Shown here piece after piece: positions 33,501 to 46,700 of a stretch of DNA of 64,000 nucleotides. The stretch lies in contig NC_079890.1 of NCBI RefSeq assembly GCF_024868665.1, forward strand, positions 37,434,504-37,498,503. The letters run 5' to 3'. How positions within the stretch are numbered: the first letter of the stretch is position 1; each line of letters starts with the position of its first letter. The notes below the pieces were generated by a model. The model was not told the DNA's origin and made no database searches. It worked only from the letters and a program-made list of their open reading frames with translations. Source of the DNA: Triplophysa rosa. Its lineage: Eukaryota; Chordata; Actinopteri; Cypriniformes; Nemacheilidae. The position numbers and the translations under genes were made by a program.

Positions 33501-34973
33501 TTCTACATGTATTTAGGAAAAGTTCAAAAGTTATTTTTTATGTAATAATCTTGATTTTCATCACAGTTTTCATGTGTCTTCTTGTCATGCTGTCAGTCTT
33601 TCACATTGCTGTTGGATGACATTATGTCACTCAGGGTTTGATTTTGTTGAAATTTATCAAGACACTGGACTGAAATGACCACAATACATCTAGAAATGCT
33701 AGATTTGAAATGAAAATTTGGAATGGTCTCTTAATTTTTTCCACGGCTGTATATTAATATTGAACATGATTCTGGTGATGTTTCTTAACATTTTCTATAC
33801 ACAGAGCACAAATTCATTGCATTTTTGTTTGCAAAAATAGTTTATCGACCGATACCGATTATTGGCCGATATATCGGTGCATCTTAAATTTGTTTATTCT
33901 CTGTAGTTTATACTGTTACATAGTGCTGTTTGAGGAAACCCGGGGTAAGCCTGTCAGATTCCAGGGCTGTAGTCAAGTTCACCTTTGTCGAGTCCAAGAC
34001 AAGTCAAAGACCACGACTATTTGAGACCGAGTCTAAAGAGGTTTGAGTCCAAGTCGAGACCGAGTCCAAATGAAACGGTCAAGACAAAGACAGAAAATAG
34101 AATCCTCTTCAAGACCACATACTTTATTTGCAATGATCAAAAAGCGGATCAAATTAGGTCATTTTATTTACTTTAGGTACAGCAATTTCACCCAAGTCAC
34201 ATAAAGCGGAAGTGCAACTTAAGTCTTTTTATTGTAGAGTAACAATCACATTCTGGGCTGCCAATGGAAAATGTTCCCATTCTCAGCTTGTTGACTTGTC
34301 AGTGTTAACTGCATTGAATCAACATCACTTTTACAACCGCAATTAATGTTGAAAAAATGTTGAAGTTTCAACAAACCATCATTATTCAGGGTTTTTCCTG
34401 CATAGACAAAGTGGAGGCGGCCGCCTCAGTCAAATTTCCTGCCGCCTCCGACTCTCGGCAAAATGATGTTGAGTGTCTTCACAAAAAACACTGCGGCCAT
34501 TAAACAGACTATAATTTGTAACTGCAGTTGCAGTATTACGCCACAATAGAGGCGCTGTTTCGTTATCAGCACAGTGAGGCGCTGAAGAGTTCAGTAGAAG
34601 AGCTATATTAGGAGCTGTATTAGCTGTGTTTCGTGGCTGTTCATGTGTTTTACATTCAATTTCTTAAATTTACGTGCTGTACATCATTGAAATGTTTTTA
34701 GCTGTGAAGTTGGCTCGTTGGCAGCGTTATACTGGGTTTTAACGTTTTCATTGTCTGTGCGCTAAAATACAATTGTTGAGGCAATGAAAACTAAGATCAA
34801 TTGGGATCCAGTGATAATGATTGAAGTCTTTGTGAAGTTACCTAAATAATTGCTCATGAGTGCATTGTGTTATTGATTTATGAGTATTGTGTGACACTAC
34901 AGTGTGAGATTAATTTATGAGTATTGTGTGAGATTAAAACAGTGGTATGGCTTATTACACTTCTTTGAATTGA

Positions 34974-35014
<41 letters not shown>

Positions 35015-38000
35015 ACCTTTAAATTGGTGAATCAATCAGACATCAAGAATCAGTGTATGAAACTCAACAATAGTGACAATCAACAAAAGAAAGCTTCATG
35101 CTGCAAGGCATACTGGGTAACATCTTAGTACAAAACTCATTCATGACTCCCAGCATGCATTGCGGTTCATCTGAATTAGTCTGAGGATTGTCACCATTGT
35201 TGAGGTTTGTATGATGAGTGTTGATGTCAGGAAATATTTTGGTTTAATTTGGCACAGTGTCTAATGGCTGGAATACACTACAAGACTTTTGCTCAGATCT
35301 TTGCCCAGATGTTCAGTCTGGAGTTGTTTCAGAAAGTCTGCCCCAGTCTGCAGATTTTATCATGTATTGTTTTCTACGCAAACGTTCAAAAAGTCTGCAA
35401 GTGTGTGATGTCTAGATTTTAAAAATCTGTTCAGATTTTAAAAGTCTTGTAGTGTATTCCAGCCTTTAGCGTTCAAATCAGTCATCAACCCAAGAGCCAA
35501 GAGTCCAACTAAAGCAAACATACGGTATATGCTTCATCAATGGTTTTGTTTGGAAGGAGAAAAAAATCACCGGACTCGGTCGAGACCAACTAGAACATTT
35601 GGCGAGTCCAATGACCAAGTCCGAGTGCAGATACCAAGTCCGAGACTACAGAAAAACGTCCCGAGTCCCAAGTACTACAGCATTGTCAGATTCCCATTCA
35701 GTGTTATATTCAGGCGCTGCTTCTCCTCATGTTTACAGAGCAGTAGATCCTTTAAGAGCTTTAAGCTGAGAAAAACACTGGGATTGTAGAGAAAGAAACG
35801 GCAGAAGAGACAAGCCTAACTCCATCACCACCTGTTTTCATTTTCTCTGCTAAAGAGCAAGACTGACACACGCTGCTCAAATGAACACCTTTGGATAAAA
35901 TTATCTGCCAAATGCACTGCTGTAAATGAAAAACAAGAGTGATGCTAAAAGCAGAACTTGGCACATAACAACACATTTGCTCCAGAAACAAGGTCAACTC
36001 GCACCCAGTGAAATATTCTCACATACGGGATGTGGCTTCTTTTATTTATGTGTTTTTAAATGATACGTTGACATTTAAGTATTTGGCAGACACTTTTATC
36101 CAAAGCGATTTGCATTGCATTATACCAATAATTTGTTTCTATAGTATGTGCAATCCCTGGGAGCGAACCCATGACCTTGGCGTTGCCAATGGCAAAAGGC
36201 TGGAAGGACAAATGGCAGGATTTAATAATAAAAGGACATTATAATAGCAAAGATGTGTTGTGTCCAACCCCAGTTATTGAAATCTATCATCTATTACATT
36301 TACATGTATGCATTTGGCCGACACGTTTATCCAACGTGACCTTTGAAATAAAACGCACAAACTTTGGGATGCTAATGCAATTCTGTACTAATTGAGCTAC
36401 AGAAACGCATCTGTTGAATGTTAAAAAAGCCTTTTAAGTTATCTCCCCCTGTTGTGTCAACCTGTGAAGACTGTTTAGCTTTTTCTTCTGTGGTGTGTGC
36501 TGCGCTTCCTGCGTACGTGACCAAAACTCACCGGTGCCAACTCCAGATGTTTCAGCATCTGTCACATTAATGAACCTGGCAGTGACTTTAACAGCGTGAG
36601 TCAGTCACTCCTGTAGATGCTGATGAAGGGACTCTCGCTCGGCCCTGGATTCGACAGAGCCATAAAACACCAGCGTAAGTCTGGTGGAAAAACATTCATC
36701 GCTCCTGCGGTCCTGTAAAGTCCTGCCTCATCCGTCAGAGAGGTGACAGATCTGCCACGGCGACTTCACAGCCCTTTTCTTTCCCGACGTGTCCGTGTGT
36801 TGAGATTCTGTGCTGAGTCACGCTAGAATGAATTGTGCTGGTCCCGACGGTCCGATACGTCAGCGTTTGTGTTGTGTGCGCCAGCCAGAGAACGGTTTAT
36901 CAAAACTACACCACTTCACCTGAGACTTGGCTGAATCTTACATAACCTGCTGAGAATTTTGTTCAGGTCACATTTCATCCAAATATTGAAAGAACCGGTT
37001 AACGGTTATTTTGAGAATGATGGGAATTGCACAAAAATTCTGAAGTAAAGTGTGTCTTTTGATTTAATATTTCTTTGTTTGATTTTTTTTGTTCTTTGGC
37101 CACAACGCCGCAGCTCAGGTGACAGCATCTCTAATGTGTTTTGTTGATGTGTGTTGACAGTTTCTGTGGCGACTGTCTCCAGCCGTGTCTGCAGGTCACA
37201 TCACCCCTCTGTCCTCTCTGCCGCATGCCCTTCGATCCAAAGAAAGTGGACAAATCCTCCAGCATGGAGAAACAGCTCTCTTCATATAAGGCCCCGTGCA
37301 GGGGCTGCAGCAAAAAGGTGATTTAAAGCAATCCAACACCAATCTGGCTGTCAACCTGTTTCAGTGGCATAAGAACAGCATGACCTGTTAAACTAACTAT
37401 AGTGACAGTTTAATGCTGAATGAAATGACTTGGGTTTTCACAGATTGAGTCACATATTGCTCTTTGAGTATTGTAATATTTCCACAAAACATAAGGTCAT
37501 CAGTGATGGTCATCATAAGGAATCATAAGGTTCATTTGAGATTTACACATCGCCTGAAAGGTGAATAAATAAGCTTTCCATTGACGTATGGTTTGTTAGG
37601 ATCAGTGTTGGGTGTAACTAGTTACTAAGTAATTAGTTACTGTAATTAAATTACTTTTCCTTTGAAAAGTAAAGTAAGGGATTACTCTTATTTTGTCTGT
37701 AATTTAATTAGTTACTTCTGATGTAATTAAACCAAATACTTTGTGTAATATTTGTGTGCAATAGTGGAACTGACATCAAAATGCAAAGTCTAACTTTAAA
37801 ATCTGTGCTTTAATTCTCACATTTGTAATACTTTGGTCAGTTAATAATACTACTTTGTGTAGTTTTATATGATTTATTTGAATGAATTAAAAGAGCCCTT
37901 TCATGTCTATCCTTGAATCACTTAACTAATCAAGGTTGATATAAGATATAGAAAGTAATTAGTAATAAGTAATTAAATACTTTTCGGAGAGAGTAATTTG

Positions 38001-41000
38001 TACTGTAATCTAATTACACTGTTGAATATGTAATTAGTAACTGGTAGTTAATTACTTTTTCAGAGTAACTTGCCCAACACTGGTTAGGATATAGGACATA
38101 TTTGGCCAACTATTTGAAAATCTGGAATCTGAGGGCGCAAAAAATCTAAATATTGAGAAAATGGCCTTTGAAGTTGTTCATCAGAGCTGCTGTAGCAGGC
38201 CGTTGCTAGGAAGAAACGGGTTTGTTTTAATGCTCTCTATGGGCTGACCGCTGTAATGACGTTGTGGAGAGTAGACGAACCTGAAAGCAGAGATTCTAAG
38301 CTTTACATCGAGGTCAAGCTTCAGTGGGTAAATCCCAAAGAGCGGGCAACTGCGATCGAAATTTGTAGGCGTGTTTGTGGCCATTTTTGTTTGCGATTTT
38401 GCTGCATCCACTCACAAATGGATCACAAAAGTAACATATTTACGGTAGGAAATTTACAAAAAATCTTTACTTAATATCCCAATGATTTTTGACATGAAAA
38501 AAGTCAATCATTTTAACCCATACAATTTTTTGTTGGCTATTGCTACACATATTCCCGTGCTACTTGTGACTGGTTTTGTGGTCCAGGGTCACAAATGTGT
38601 TAATTTGAGTTATTTTGAGTCATTTTTTCAGTTTAGTACACGTTTTGTCCGAGTTTCCATGACTCCTGAAGGCCTGAAAATCACTTGTGAAAAATGGTGA
38701 TATGCGCAGGTTTATCATGACTGTGGGACCCTTGTGGGATTCTTGTCCTGTTTAAATTAAGAAATTACAAAGTAAATTTACTTAAATTGTTAAAGGCCTT
38801 TATAACGCGGCGCTCTGGAATACTTGATTATAATTGGCCGATCGCTACATTCCAAGGTCTGATATTCCCAGATAACAACTGTTCAAAACTAATAAGACAT
38901 GACAACCCGGATGCTGCAAATCATTTTGACAGGCACTGTTTAATGATACACAAAAATGACATATCTTTTAAAAACATACTGGACACAGGGCTCGAATTGA
39001 AGGAGGATGTGAAGGGATGGCATTTTTGACGAAAACAACAAAAAGCATCCGCTTTGTAAAAATCCACCATCCCCCCTTACCATCCCAATTATAATTATAT
39101 TATTATTATCAGTTTTATAATGCACATGGTCTGTGTCGGGCGAAAACGTACTCCATATTTGATCATTTTTTTCATAAATCATAGCTATTATTCAAACAGT
39201 CTCTATTGTGAACGAAGTACCGTGCACGTTTAGAGCGTCGAAATAGAAAACACTTCTTTTAATTTGTAGTAATATTTTGCAATATTTCTATTTTTGCCTT
39301 GTTCATCGAGAGACTTTGTTCCAAAAGATTGCATCTATTACATTTGGATAGCTCAAATTTCGTTGAATAAATCTTATAGTTTTGATCATTCTTAATTATT
39401 ATCATTCTAAATGTATTAAATTAAACATAACTTCGTCTTACCTTAAAGCCAAAAGTATAAGGGATTTCCTCGCAGAAGGCCTGCATTCGATAAAAATGAG
39501 CTAATAAATAATTCAAATCAATATTTAATGTTTAATAACCTACTTGTAATTGATTGTACCGTGTAATAAGCAGGCTGGCTGTTATCACAGAATAACCCCC
39601 TTTAATAACCACTGCCTCACTGTACATTATCCCTTACTTGATCGCTGTGTTTAATGTCGACGTCTTTCATAATATTTTCTCTTCTGAACTTTAGGTCACA
39701 CTGGTCAAAATGAGGTCACACGTCTCCTCTTGCACAAAGGTTCAGGAACAGATGGCCAACTGCCCAAAGTTTACGCCAGTGGTCCCCACCTCACAACCCA
39801 TTCCCAGGTAAACATCATCTCCATTTGCATGTCCGTTTTGACACAAAGACGTTAATCAGTGACCAGGCCAAATCTAGAATCACATCTATGCCGAGAGTGC
39901 AAACCAAAAAATGAGTTCCTATTACTCGTAGCGCCTGGTTAGGACACATCGTAACGCAAAATGCGAACAGCGTTTCTTTCTCTTTCCTCTAAAGAGCATC
40001 CGACTCCACATGACTCAAGTGAAACGCGGTCTTATGACTCACGGCTTTCTGAAGCTCTCGCCGCACTCTGAAACAAGCCAACGTGAAATGATATGGATCC
40101 AGGACGCGCTTGGTTCTCTGGAGACGCATTCTTCTCTTTAGACCTGCACACAGATATACTTAGATCTAGAGATGTCAAACGGATGTCTGACAGCTGTAGA
40201 CAGACACTGGATGGCTTACGGAAAGGAAGCTGATAGAAGTCCGGTTGTGTGTGTGTTTGTGTCGTGATTCGCTGTTTCTTTGAAGCTCTGGAGGAAGAGA
40301 TGGGTAAGAATTCATTAGCTCTTCAAAGCCGAGCGTGTTGATGTATTCTCGGCGCGGTGCTCTTGCATCATGACTGTTTATCGCAGCCGTTGTGATAACG
40401 CTGCACAAAAGTGTGGAATCATGCACGTCATGCAAACCCATAAGACGTCCTGAAGACGTTACCTGACTTACATTGACGTGTGATGACGTGCTGATGTTGT
40501 TGTGATACTCAAAGAGTCAGCGATTTGATGTAATTTTATGTAATAATGTATGTTGAAGAGCTATGCTGATTATTTACAATATGACGTTTAATACTATTGG
40601 TTGTGCTACCTACATGTGACCTGTGTCAGCATATGTAATGTTTATGTTTTTTTATTAATTTTCCTAAACTATTCCTTTAAACTATATAAACTATTCCGTT
40701 TTTATTCATTTACATATAGCAGGTTCATTTAAACCTTTAGTGGCTAAACATTTTAGGGTTTTTTTCACGTTTCATGAATTGAGTCTTTCGCTACACCCCT
40801 AACTTATTCTGTATGTAGATTTAGGATTGAATTTGGGTGACGTACGTACGAAAATGAAGCCAGGGGATTGGAGGAAAAGTTGGCGGTGACCTCATCCAAA
40901 CATTATAAGAAAACAAATTCTTTTGAATTTTGTAAAAAGTCCCCGTTAACCTGATGTTGCGATTGTTTTTACTTCCATGTTCTGATGCATTTCCGAGTGA

Positions 41001-43734
41001 AACGGAATTTCAAATGAGGAAAAAATAGTGGGCGTGGCTTGTTTTTTTCACTGCGATTTGTTCGGATGTATAAAAACAGTCGTTGCATTTTGAAATGGAA
41101 CTGGGAGCAGACTGACAGTTGAAGGGGAGGAGTTAACGGATGCTCCGCCCAAGCCATCCAACTTAACACCGCATCCTAACCAAACGCGACTCGATGAGAT
41201 TCCTGCGATCTGTTTATCCATACCGAACGCGAAAAATTGATCACAAAACACAGCCAATCAGAACAGTTTTTCTCTGTCCACGCAGCCTCACACGCTGCAG
41301 CTGAAGAGTGCACAAAGAGAGATGCGTCCTGTTCTCATGATTTCAGTGATGCCTCACCGGACGCTATGCTATAATTTTAGAATCTAAACGTATGTAATCA
41401 AACGTATATAGCCTGTCCTCATCCATGTTTGGCGATTAATATTCATGAGGTGCAGAACTTACATCGTATGAGATCGTTGTGTGGGCGGAGCTGTCAGCCG
41501 CATTTCTAAAATGGAAATGGCCGTTGCTCGTCACGTAGCGCTGTCGCGGCTGGTTAGGACAAAACCTTCGGTTAACATGGAAAAGATACCTTTTATCGCG
41601 TGTCATCGTGTTTGGTTAGGACATGGTGCAAGTCATTTTAGATAGATAGTCACTAGTCAAGTCAAGTCAACTTTATTTATATAGTGCTTTTTACAATTTT
41701 CATTGTTACAAAGCAGCTGTACATGAAACGTATTGACTGTAAGCAAAACATTAAAGTTATACAGGTAAAACCCCAAAAAAGTGAAAGCACACCCACATGC
41801 ATAAAACACAACTCCACACGCACAGAGCACAAAATACACACTCACTGACACACGCAAGCACGCACACACAAGAGCATGGAAGTGCATTTTCAGACTTGAA
41901 TTGAAGATTATGAGGGCACACGAATTTTAAAAAGAGAATGACCCACGTTGGTAAGCTATTTACAATAAACGCTGCAAGATTTCATGAAAAAATAGGAATG
42001 GTAATTTTTTCTTTCACTGGGACTTTAAGACCAAGAACATGCATTTTGTATTCTAAGCAGTGATAAAACATTTTTTATCAACTTCTGCATTGCAAGCAAA
42101 GGATTATGGGTTATCGTCGTCAGCTAAGGTTACTTATGCTTCAAAAATTGACATCTCAGCGGGAGGATGTTACACAAACAGTTGTATCGGACTTCCTCTT
42201 GATGGTGTGTGATGAGGATTCAGTTTCGTTGCTGGGGTTTTTTCTCAGTGGTCATGCTACAAAACTCTGGGTCATGGTATTTGAGATCTTAACTTTTCTG
42301 AGCTTCATTTATTAATCCAGAGACGTCTCCGTCTGTTTAATTCTCTGTGCTGTTTAAAGATTGGTCTCCACAAGTCAAATATGAAAAGGCTTCAACTGAG
42401 GAGGCAAACATCTTTCAGGGTATTGAAATGGCATGACTGATGTTCACCTGACGGTCGAAAATCTGCTTTCTCTTCTTAGACTTTACATATAAATCCACAA
42501 ATAAAATATCTTTATTTTATTTTCTAATGGCTTATCCATCAAATGTATCCAAGGTGAAAAATAAACCCGAGGAACATTCATAGGCCGATTAACTTCAGTA
42601 GCATTGTTTTGGGGTTTTTTGCAACCGTGAGAGTTCTGGTTAATTTATTTTGTCAATAGAGATTGTCAGTGATGATATAAACCTTAGGTTGTTAAACTAG
42701 CCACAATCAAAAAGTTCTGCTAGAAATGATGGATACAGTAACACAAATCAGATCTTTCCACAATCTCAGCCAACAGTATTTTTTATATCACAGAAGGTTC
42801 TTTGATCGGTCCGTACACATTTGCATTATTCATAAGAACACAGATGTTAGATTTGCTGTGTAACATTGCATAAAAGCTTTCATTAATAACATTAACAAAC
42901 ATTATGGCCTTATGCTAAACAAGCGCTGACCTACATTCTTAATGAACCGAGATCCTTTGCATGTCCTTCAGGCTGTATTTTCTGCAGAACGACGTTTAGA
43001 TTTTAACGTGCATCTGAATGTTTAGTGACGGGTTACGCTGTACGCAAACACCTACATAATATCAAAGATTTTACAAGAGTTTTTCTCTTTCAACCACATA
43101 TTGAAAAGCTATTAACAAAGCCGAGTTTGTGTTATATGCAGTACCTTTAAAGACCCCCAGGGGTGTGCAAATGTATGTATTCATGTTAAATGATCTCCTT
43201 TTTCCGTCAACAGCAATATTCCAAACCGTTTCACATTTGTGTGTCCGTTCTGTGGCGCCCGCCACCTGGACCAGCAGGAACTAGTGAAGCACTGCATGGA
43301 AAATCATCGCAATGACCCCAACAAAGTTGTGAGTTTCAATTACCTAGTGGATCCCTTCCGTGATGTTCAGATAAAGTGTGCGTGTGATTATTATTATCGC
43401 GGGTAGAACGAGTTCTCCTGTGGCTTTTGTTTGTAGGTGTGTCCAGTATGTTCTGCGATGCCCTGGGGCGACCCGAGCTACAAGAGCTCGAACTTTATGC
43501 AGCATCTTCTCCACCGGCACAAGTTCTCATATGACACGTTTGTGGTGAGGACACAGAAATAGACATGGCATTGATCCTCAAATTTGCGTCTTACCTTCTA
43601 TTCTTGAGTTCTTGACAGATTTCATGAGATGCTCAACCTAACGTGTTTGTGTGTGTGCGTTTTCGCAGGACTACAGTATTGATGAGGAAGCTGCACTTCA
43701 GGCCGCTCTGACCCTATCCCTGTCTGAGAGCTGA
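27330..43734 (+). CDS. rnf166: RING finger protein 166, E3 ubiquitin ligase (complete, 6 exons)
   Basis: Exons are 27330-27502, 37161-37317, 39695-39807, 43214-43328, 43437-43544 and 43669-43734 (732 nt, 243 aa; human 237). All phases agree. A C3HC4 RING uses C39, C42, C55, H57, C60, C63, C75 and C78. A C2HC finger follows (C158, C161, H174), then a C2H2-type finger (C188, C191, H209, H214). A ubiquitin-interacting motif lies at the C-terminus ([17 protein letters not shown]). This order is that of the RNF114/125/138/166 family of cytosolic E3 ligases; RNF166 is linked to antibacterial autophagy and antiviral signalling (established knowledge). The start MAMFRS matches human. The name is supported by ctu2 and snai3 next door. 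The first intron is 9.66 kb. Confidence 0.96.
30321..30765. repeat. Interspersed repeat shared with 5007-5156
   Basis: The left end (CGTATAGACGGTTTCAGAGC, AACATAAACGTTTTGTGGCC) and the right end (ACAGACCGGAAGTTTTGGGG) match a shorter copy in piezo1 intron 5. The middle is AT-rich. The class is not assigned. From 27503 to 30320 the intron shows no recognised element. Confidence 0.6.
30801..31797. mobile_element. Nested pair of inverted-repeat transposons, rnf166 intron 1
   Basis: The outer element has termini GGCTGTGTCCAAAATAGCCC and the inverted GGGGCAATTTCGGACACAGC. Inside it, about 30982-31661 has termini TGCTGCGTCCGAAATCGCAT and the inverted GCGATTTCGGATGCAGCC, flanked on both sides by ATCTATCGTG. 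The inner element is itself a large foldback: arms with GGTCATGTGACCCGTATGCT and its inverted partner sit near 31130 and 31540. Both are non-autonomous. The flanking duplication suggests hAT for the inner one. Confidence 0.82.
33080..33885. mobile_element. GATGCACCGA-ended transposon fragment, split by a MITE
   Basis: The ends GAGATGCACCGAAAC and ATATCGGTGCATCTT are inverted, with ACCGATACCGATTATTGGCC inside. The element is split by the insertion at 33206-33749. A related fragment lies at about 55799-55895. No coding sequence remains. Confidence 0.75.
33206..33749. mobile_element. CAGCCGCGG-type MITE with TA target site
   Basis: The termini are CAGCCGCGGGAAAAATTAAG and the inverted CTTAATTTTTTCCACGGCTG, flanked by TA (33204-33205 and 33750-33751). 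A TA duplication is the Tc1/mariner signature. It is the most complete copy of the family also seen at 7419-7834 and 3859-4290. Confidence 0.85.
33963..35683. mobile_element. hAT-like transposon, non-autonomous, with nested MITE
   Basis: The ends contain AGGGCTGTAGT and the inverted ACTACAGC, and both flanks carry TGTCAGATTCC. Subterminal sequence repeats GAGTCCAAGTCGAGACCGAG-like units. A 195-bp element with ends GGCTGGAATACACTACAAGA and TCTTGTAGTGTATTCCAGCC sits inside at about 35272-35466. A (CA)n microsatellite lies at 34979-35009. No transposase ORF survives. Confidence 0.8.
36065..36400. repeat. Two copies of a widespread fish repeat
   Basis: TTTGGCAGACACTTTTATCC (about 36080) and TTTGGCCGACACGTTTATCC (about 36311) begin two copies of a segment also seen at 3131 and 26730. 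The first is followed by CAATCCCTGGGAGCGAACCC, a SINE-like tail. From 36,430 to 37,160 I see no repeat. Confidence 0.6.
37161..37317 (+). CDS. rnf166: rnf166 exon 2: second half of RING
   Basis: It encodes [20 protein letters not shown], completing the zinc ligands, then [10 protein letters not shown] and [12 protein letters not shown]. The acceptor is TTGACAG and the donor GTGATT. It is separated from exon 1 by 9.66 kb, so the RING is built across the longest intron of the gene. Confidence 0.94.
37603..38082. mobile_element. hAT-type MITE (CAGTGTTGGG family), copy 3, rnf166 intron 2
   Basis: Opposite orientation to copy 1: it starts CAGTGTTGGGTGTAACTAGT and ends TAACTTGCCCAACACTG. It is flanked by an exact 8-bp duplication GTTAGGAT (37595-37602 and 38083-38090). 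Confidence 0.9.
38093..38592. mobile_element. GTGACCCTGG-type element, reverse copy with insertion
   Basis: It ends GTGGTCCAGGGTCAC, the inverse of the start at 51393, and shares TGATTTTTGACATGAAAAAA-like sequence with it. About 38190-38415 is extra sequence not present in the 51393 copy. The rest of the intron to 39694 shows nothing I can name. Confidence 0.65.
39695..43734 (+). CDS. rnf166: rnf166 exons 3-6: C2HC and C2H2 fingers, UIM
   Basis: Exon 3 encodes [20 protein letters not shown]. Exon 4 encodes the C2HC finger [20 protein letters not shown]. Exon 5 encodes [19 protein letters not shown] and the HLLHRHKF end of the second finger. Exon 6 encodes the ubiquitin-interacting motif and stops at TGA 43732-43734. 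Each block is collinear with human RNF166. Confidence 0.94.
40934..42029. mobile_element. CTTAAAGTCCC-type MITE, copy 2, split by nested insertions
   Basis: The left part (to about 41165, CGGATGCTCCGCCCAAGCC) and the right part (from about 41884, GAAGATTATGAGGGCACACG) match 2361-2776. Between them lies an element with ends ATCCTAACCAAACGCGAC and the inverted CGTGTTTGGTTAGGACAT (about 41170-41626). A repeat starting GTCAAGTCAACTTTATTTAT follows at about 41655-41880. The intron flanks 39808-40930 and 42030-43213 hold nothing else recognised. Confidence 0.8.
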
Positions 43735-46700
43735 GCGTGACGTGACGTCCAGATCCATCCAACGTTCAGCTGTCATCTGTCCGTTTCCTCCATTCCTCCC
43801 GTCACTCTACCTCTCTTCTGCTCTGTACTTCTGAGCGTCACCCCCCCTCTGAACACTTCAGCAGACGTGTCACTTCCTGCGCCGTAGGGGGAGGGGCTTC
43901 TGCTCGTTCATCATCATCATCACTATCGAAAGCATTTGAACGTGTACGCAAATAGGCCGAAAAATGGAAGAGATCGATTTCATCGTGCTTGTTTGCGTTC
44001 TTCCTTATTTCTCTGTATCCCGATTGCGGACGGATGGGAATTTTTCTGTGAATTAAGGTCAAGGGTAGGTCACTTACACACCGAACACGCTTATGTCCCT
44101 TCAAACCTGATGACGGCATCTGTCCAAATCTGATGATTTAGCTTGATTTAAGGCTTCAAAATCTGTGCGAAAAATATAAGATGGGTTTAAACGTAGGAAT
44201 TTGTTATGGGGTGAGCTGTCCCTTTAAAATGGACCGAGTTGAGTATGATTGGCTGTCCTTTTGGTGAGCTCTCATCTCTAGGCCATACCAATGCAGAAAA
44301 GAGAGGACGAGAGACATCTTTCGTATCATTTCTGGATCTCTCAAAGGCCACTTCTAAAGCAGACTTGTTGTGAATACTTGCACTCGTCGCACGTTTTCTA
44401 CGTGTCTGAATTGTAGTATTGACGTTCTTTTATAGTTCAATAGCAGAATATTGACCGACAGGACTACATACGCCGCTCTTCACTTGCTACAGTAATATTT
44501 TCTATGGCGCGTCAGATAAGATAAAAATGTATATTTTTGGAAAATGTTTTCAATGGTGCACTGATAAAAGGATCGTATGCTTGGAAAAATGTGCGGAATG
44601 GTTTCATCCTTTAACGTGTGAATCGGTTGATCTGTGTGTCGCTCACTTGTGCTGCCTTCAAGCTTATCTGGAAAGTTCATTGGAATAAAACGCACCCGTT
44701 GGACCGTTTCATATTTATATAGTCTCCCTGTCAGATTAGTCACGAAGACATGAAGTTTGTTAGCAATCGTGTAACACATTTTGTTTGTTTGATTCTTGTG
44801 GCTCTTCATAATTTAGTGTTGGTATCTAGCATAACAGTTTCCGCCATTTCTTTTTTTCTATTCAAAAGTCAGACTGAAAGTAATGTTTCCCTCTGGCATT
44901 TTGCAGGCGTCCGTGTGTGTCATCTCATAAATATGACCATTCCAGTGTGACCTGAAGGCAGCACAGATACGAGGAAACTCGACGACCTCTGGAAACGAAG
45001 CGGTCCAGTGCGCAGTTCTTAGGTTTGACCACTAGGTGACAGTAAAGGTTTAGAAACAGCAGTGATTCTCAACCCTGCCTGTTTCACCTAAATCAAGTCT
45101 GACCGTCTCTGTGGATGAGATGAATCAGGTTGTTTGATAAGGACACGTCTGAAACGTTATTCAGAGCTCAGATTCACCGACAGTTCTGAATGGACTACTA
45201 CCATCATATTTCTGTAAAAAGTGTGTATACTGTGCTCAGTATGCAGTGTTTTCTGAATGCATAGAAAAGATAACCTGATGACCCATCCTTACCTTAATGT
45301 GCAATAAATAGCAGTGCACGTTCTGAGGATGTTGTGTCCCAGAATGCAACGCTCTGAACTTCAACCTTCCATTTCAGTAAGATGAACTGGATGTAGATGT
45401 GATGTGAAGAGTAGTTCAATCAAAACTGTCACCAAATGTTTTTGGCACCACGTGAATGCAAACGCCATTGGTGTCCCGTAACCAAATCTCTTTACTTCCA
45501 TTTGGAGTGAAAGACTTAAATTTACTTGCGTCACAAAATGGATTTCGAATCTTGACTGCCAAACGTTGAGACATTTAAACATAAAATCAGATTCATGTAA
45601 TAAACGAGTATTTATTTGACTTCTTCTAATACCTGCCAGTGCAGTGTTGAGTATTTCGGTAAGAACATAGCCTCTCTCTTTCCGGTTTAGCACTACCGGC
45701 GTATCGTTTCTGTACTTTGTTTGTATGAAGTACTGCGTCGGGAGGCACAGATCTGTGATATTTTCTTTAGGATTTTAAGAACATTCGCATAGATTCCTGT
45801 CATTTCCCTGCTCGGGTAGATATGTTTGATGCCGGTGCGTCTGATATGGCTTTGATAGTTTGTCCAGTAGTTTTGATATCTTGATGGACGAGTGGAAGAC
45901 GGTTTGGGATAGAAAAAAATGACTTCAAACATACAGGCTTTTTTTCTAGAGACGTTTCACTTCGTGATGCATTTACGCATCTGTGTTAAATAAGAGAGCG
46001 TTCGTTTAAATCGTACTAAAAGAGCCGTTGTGGTTATTTCCGTTTCGTGAATTTATTTGATCGAGGATAAGCGTGTCACAATCATTCTGATCTGAAGCTC
46101 GGCGGTTCTCGATCGGTTCGGTTTTGGGGAGATTCAGCTTGAGCGAGCTGAAACAGAAGATAGGTGAACTTCGTGACGGTCATTCACTTTCATGAATATC
46201 TCGCTGGCGGTTTCTAATCATTTAGAAGGTTCAATGTGTGACCACTTCGAGTGGTCGTCTCTGTCTGCTTTTCTTCAAGCCATGGTAGAGTCGTACTGAT
46301 TTCTTTACGCTGTGTCCTACCCAGGCGTGATGTGACTTCATGTTATTTTTACTCCTAACCAGTTCTGACAAGCAACGAGACTTGCTTTTCTGTTCTGTAG
46401 CGTGAAATTCGGAGACCACGATAAACTCTGCATACATTTCAAAAACTTTCATGAACTTTTGCGAACGACGCTCAATGTGTTTGCTGGAAACTTCATGTCA
46501 CACCTGGTCAGGACACAGAACTCGATGTCTTTTGTCCTTCGCTGTATGTTTGTACTCAACAGTGGTCCGTTCAATATTGTTTCGGGTCTTCTGGATATTT
46601 TAGGAATGTCCTTGTTGGTATTTATTAGAGTTAAAAGGTATATATACAGAGTATCAGAAATCCCGGATTCAGTCTTTTGGAAGCGGGGTGTATATAAACA

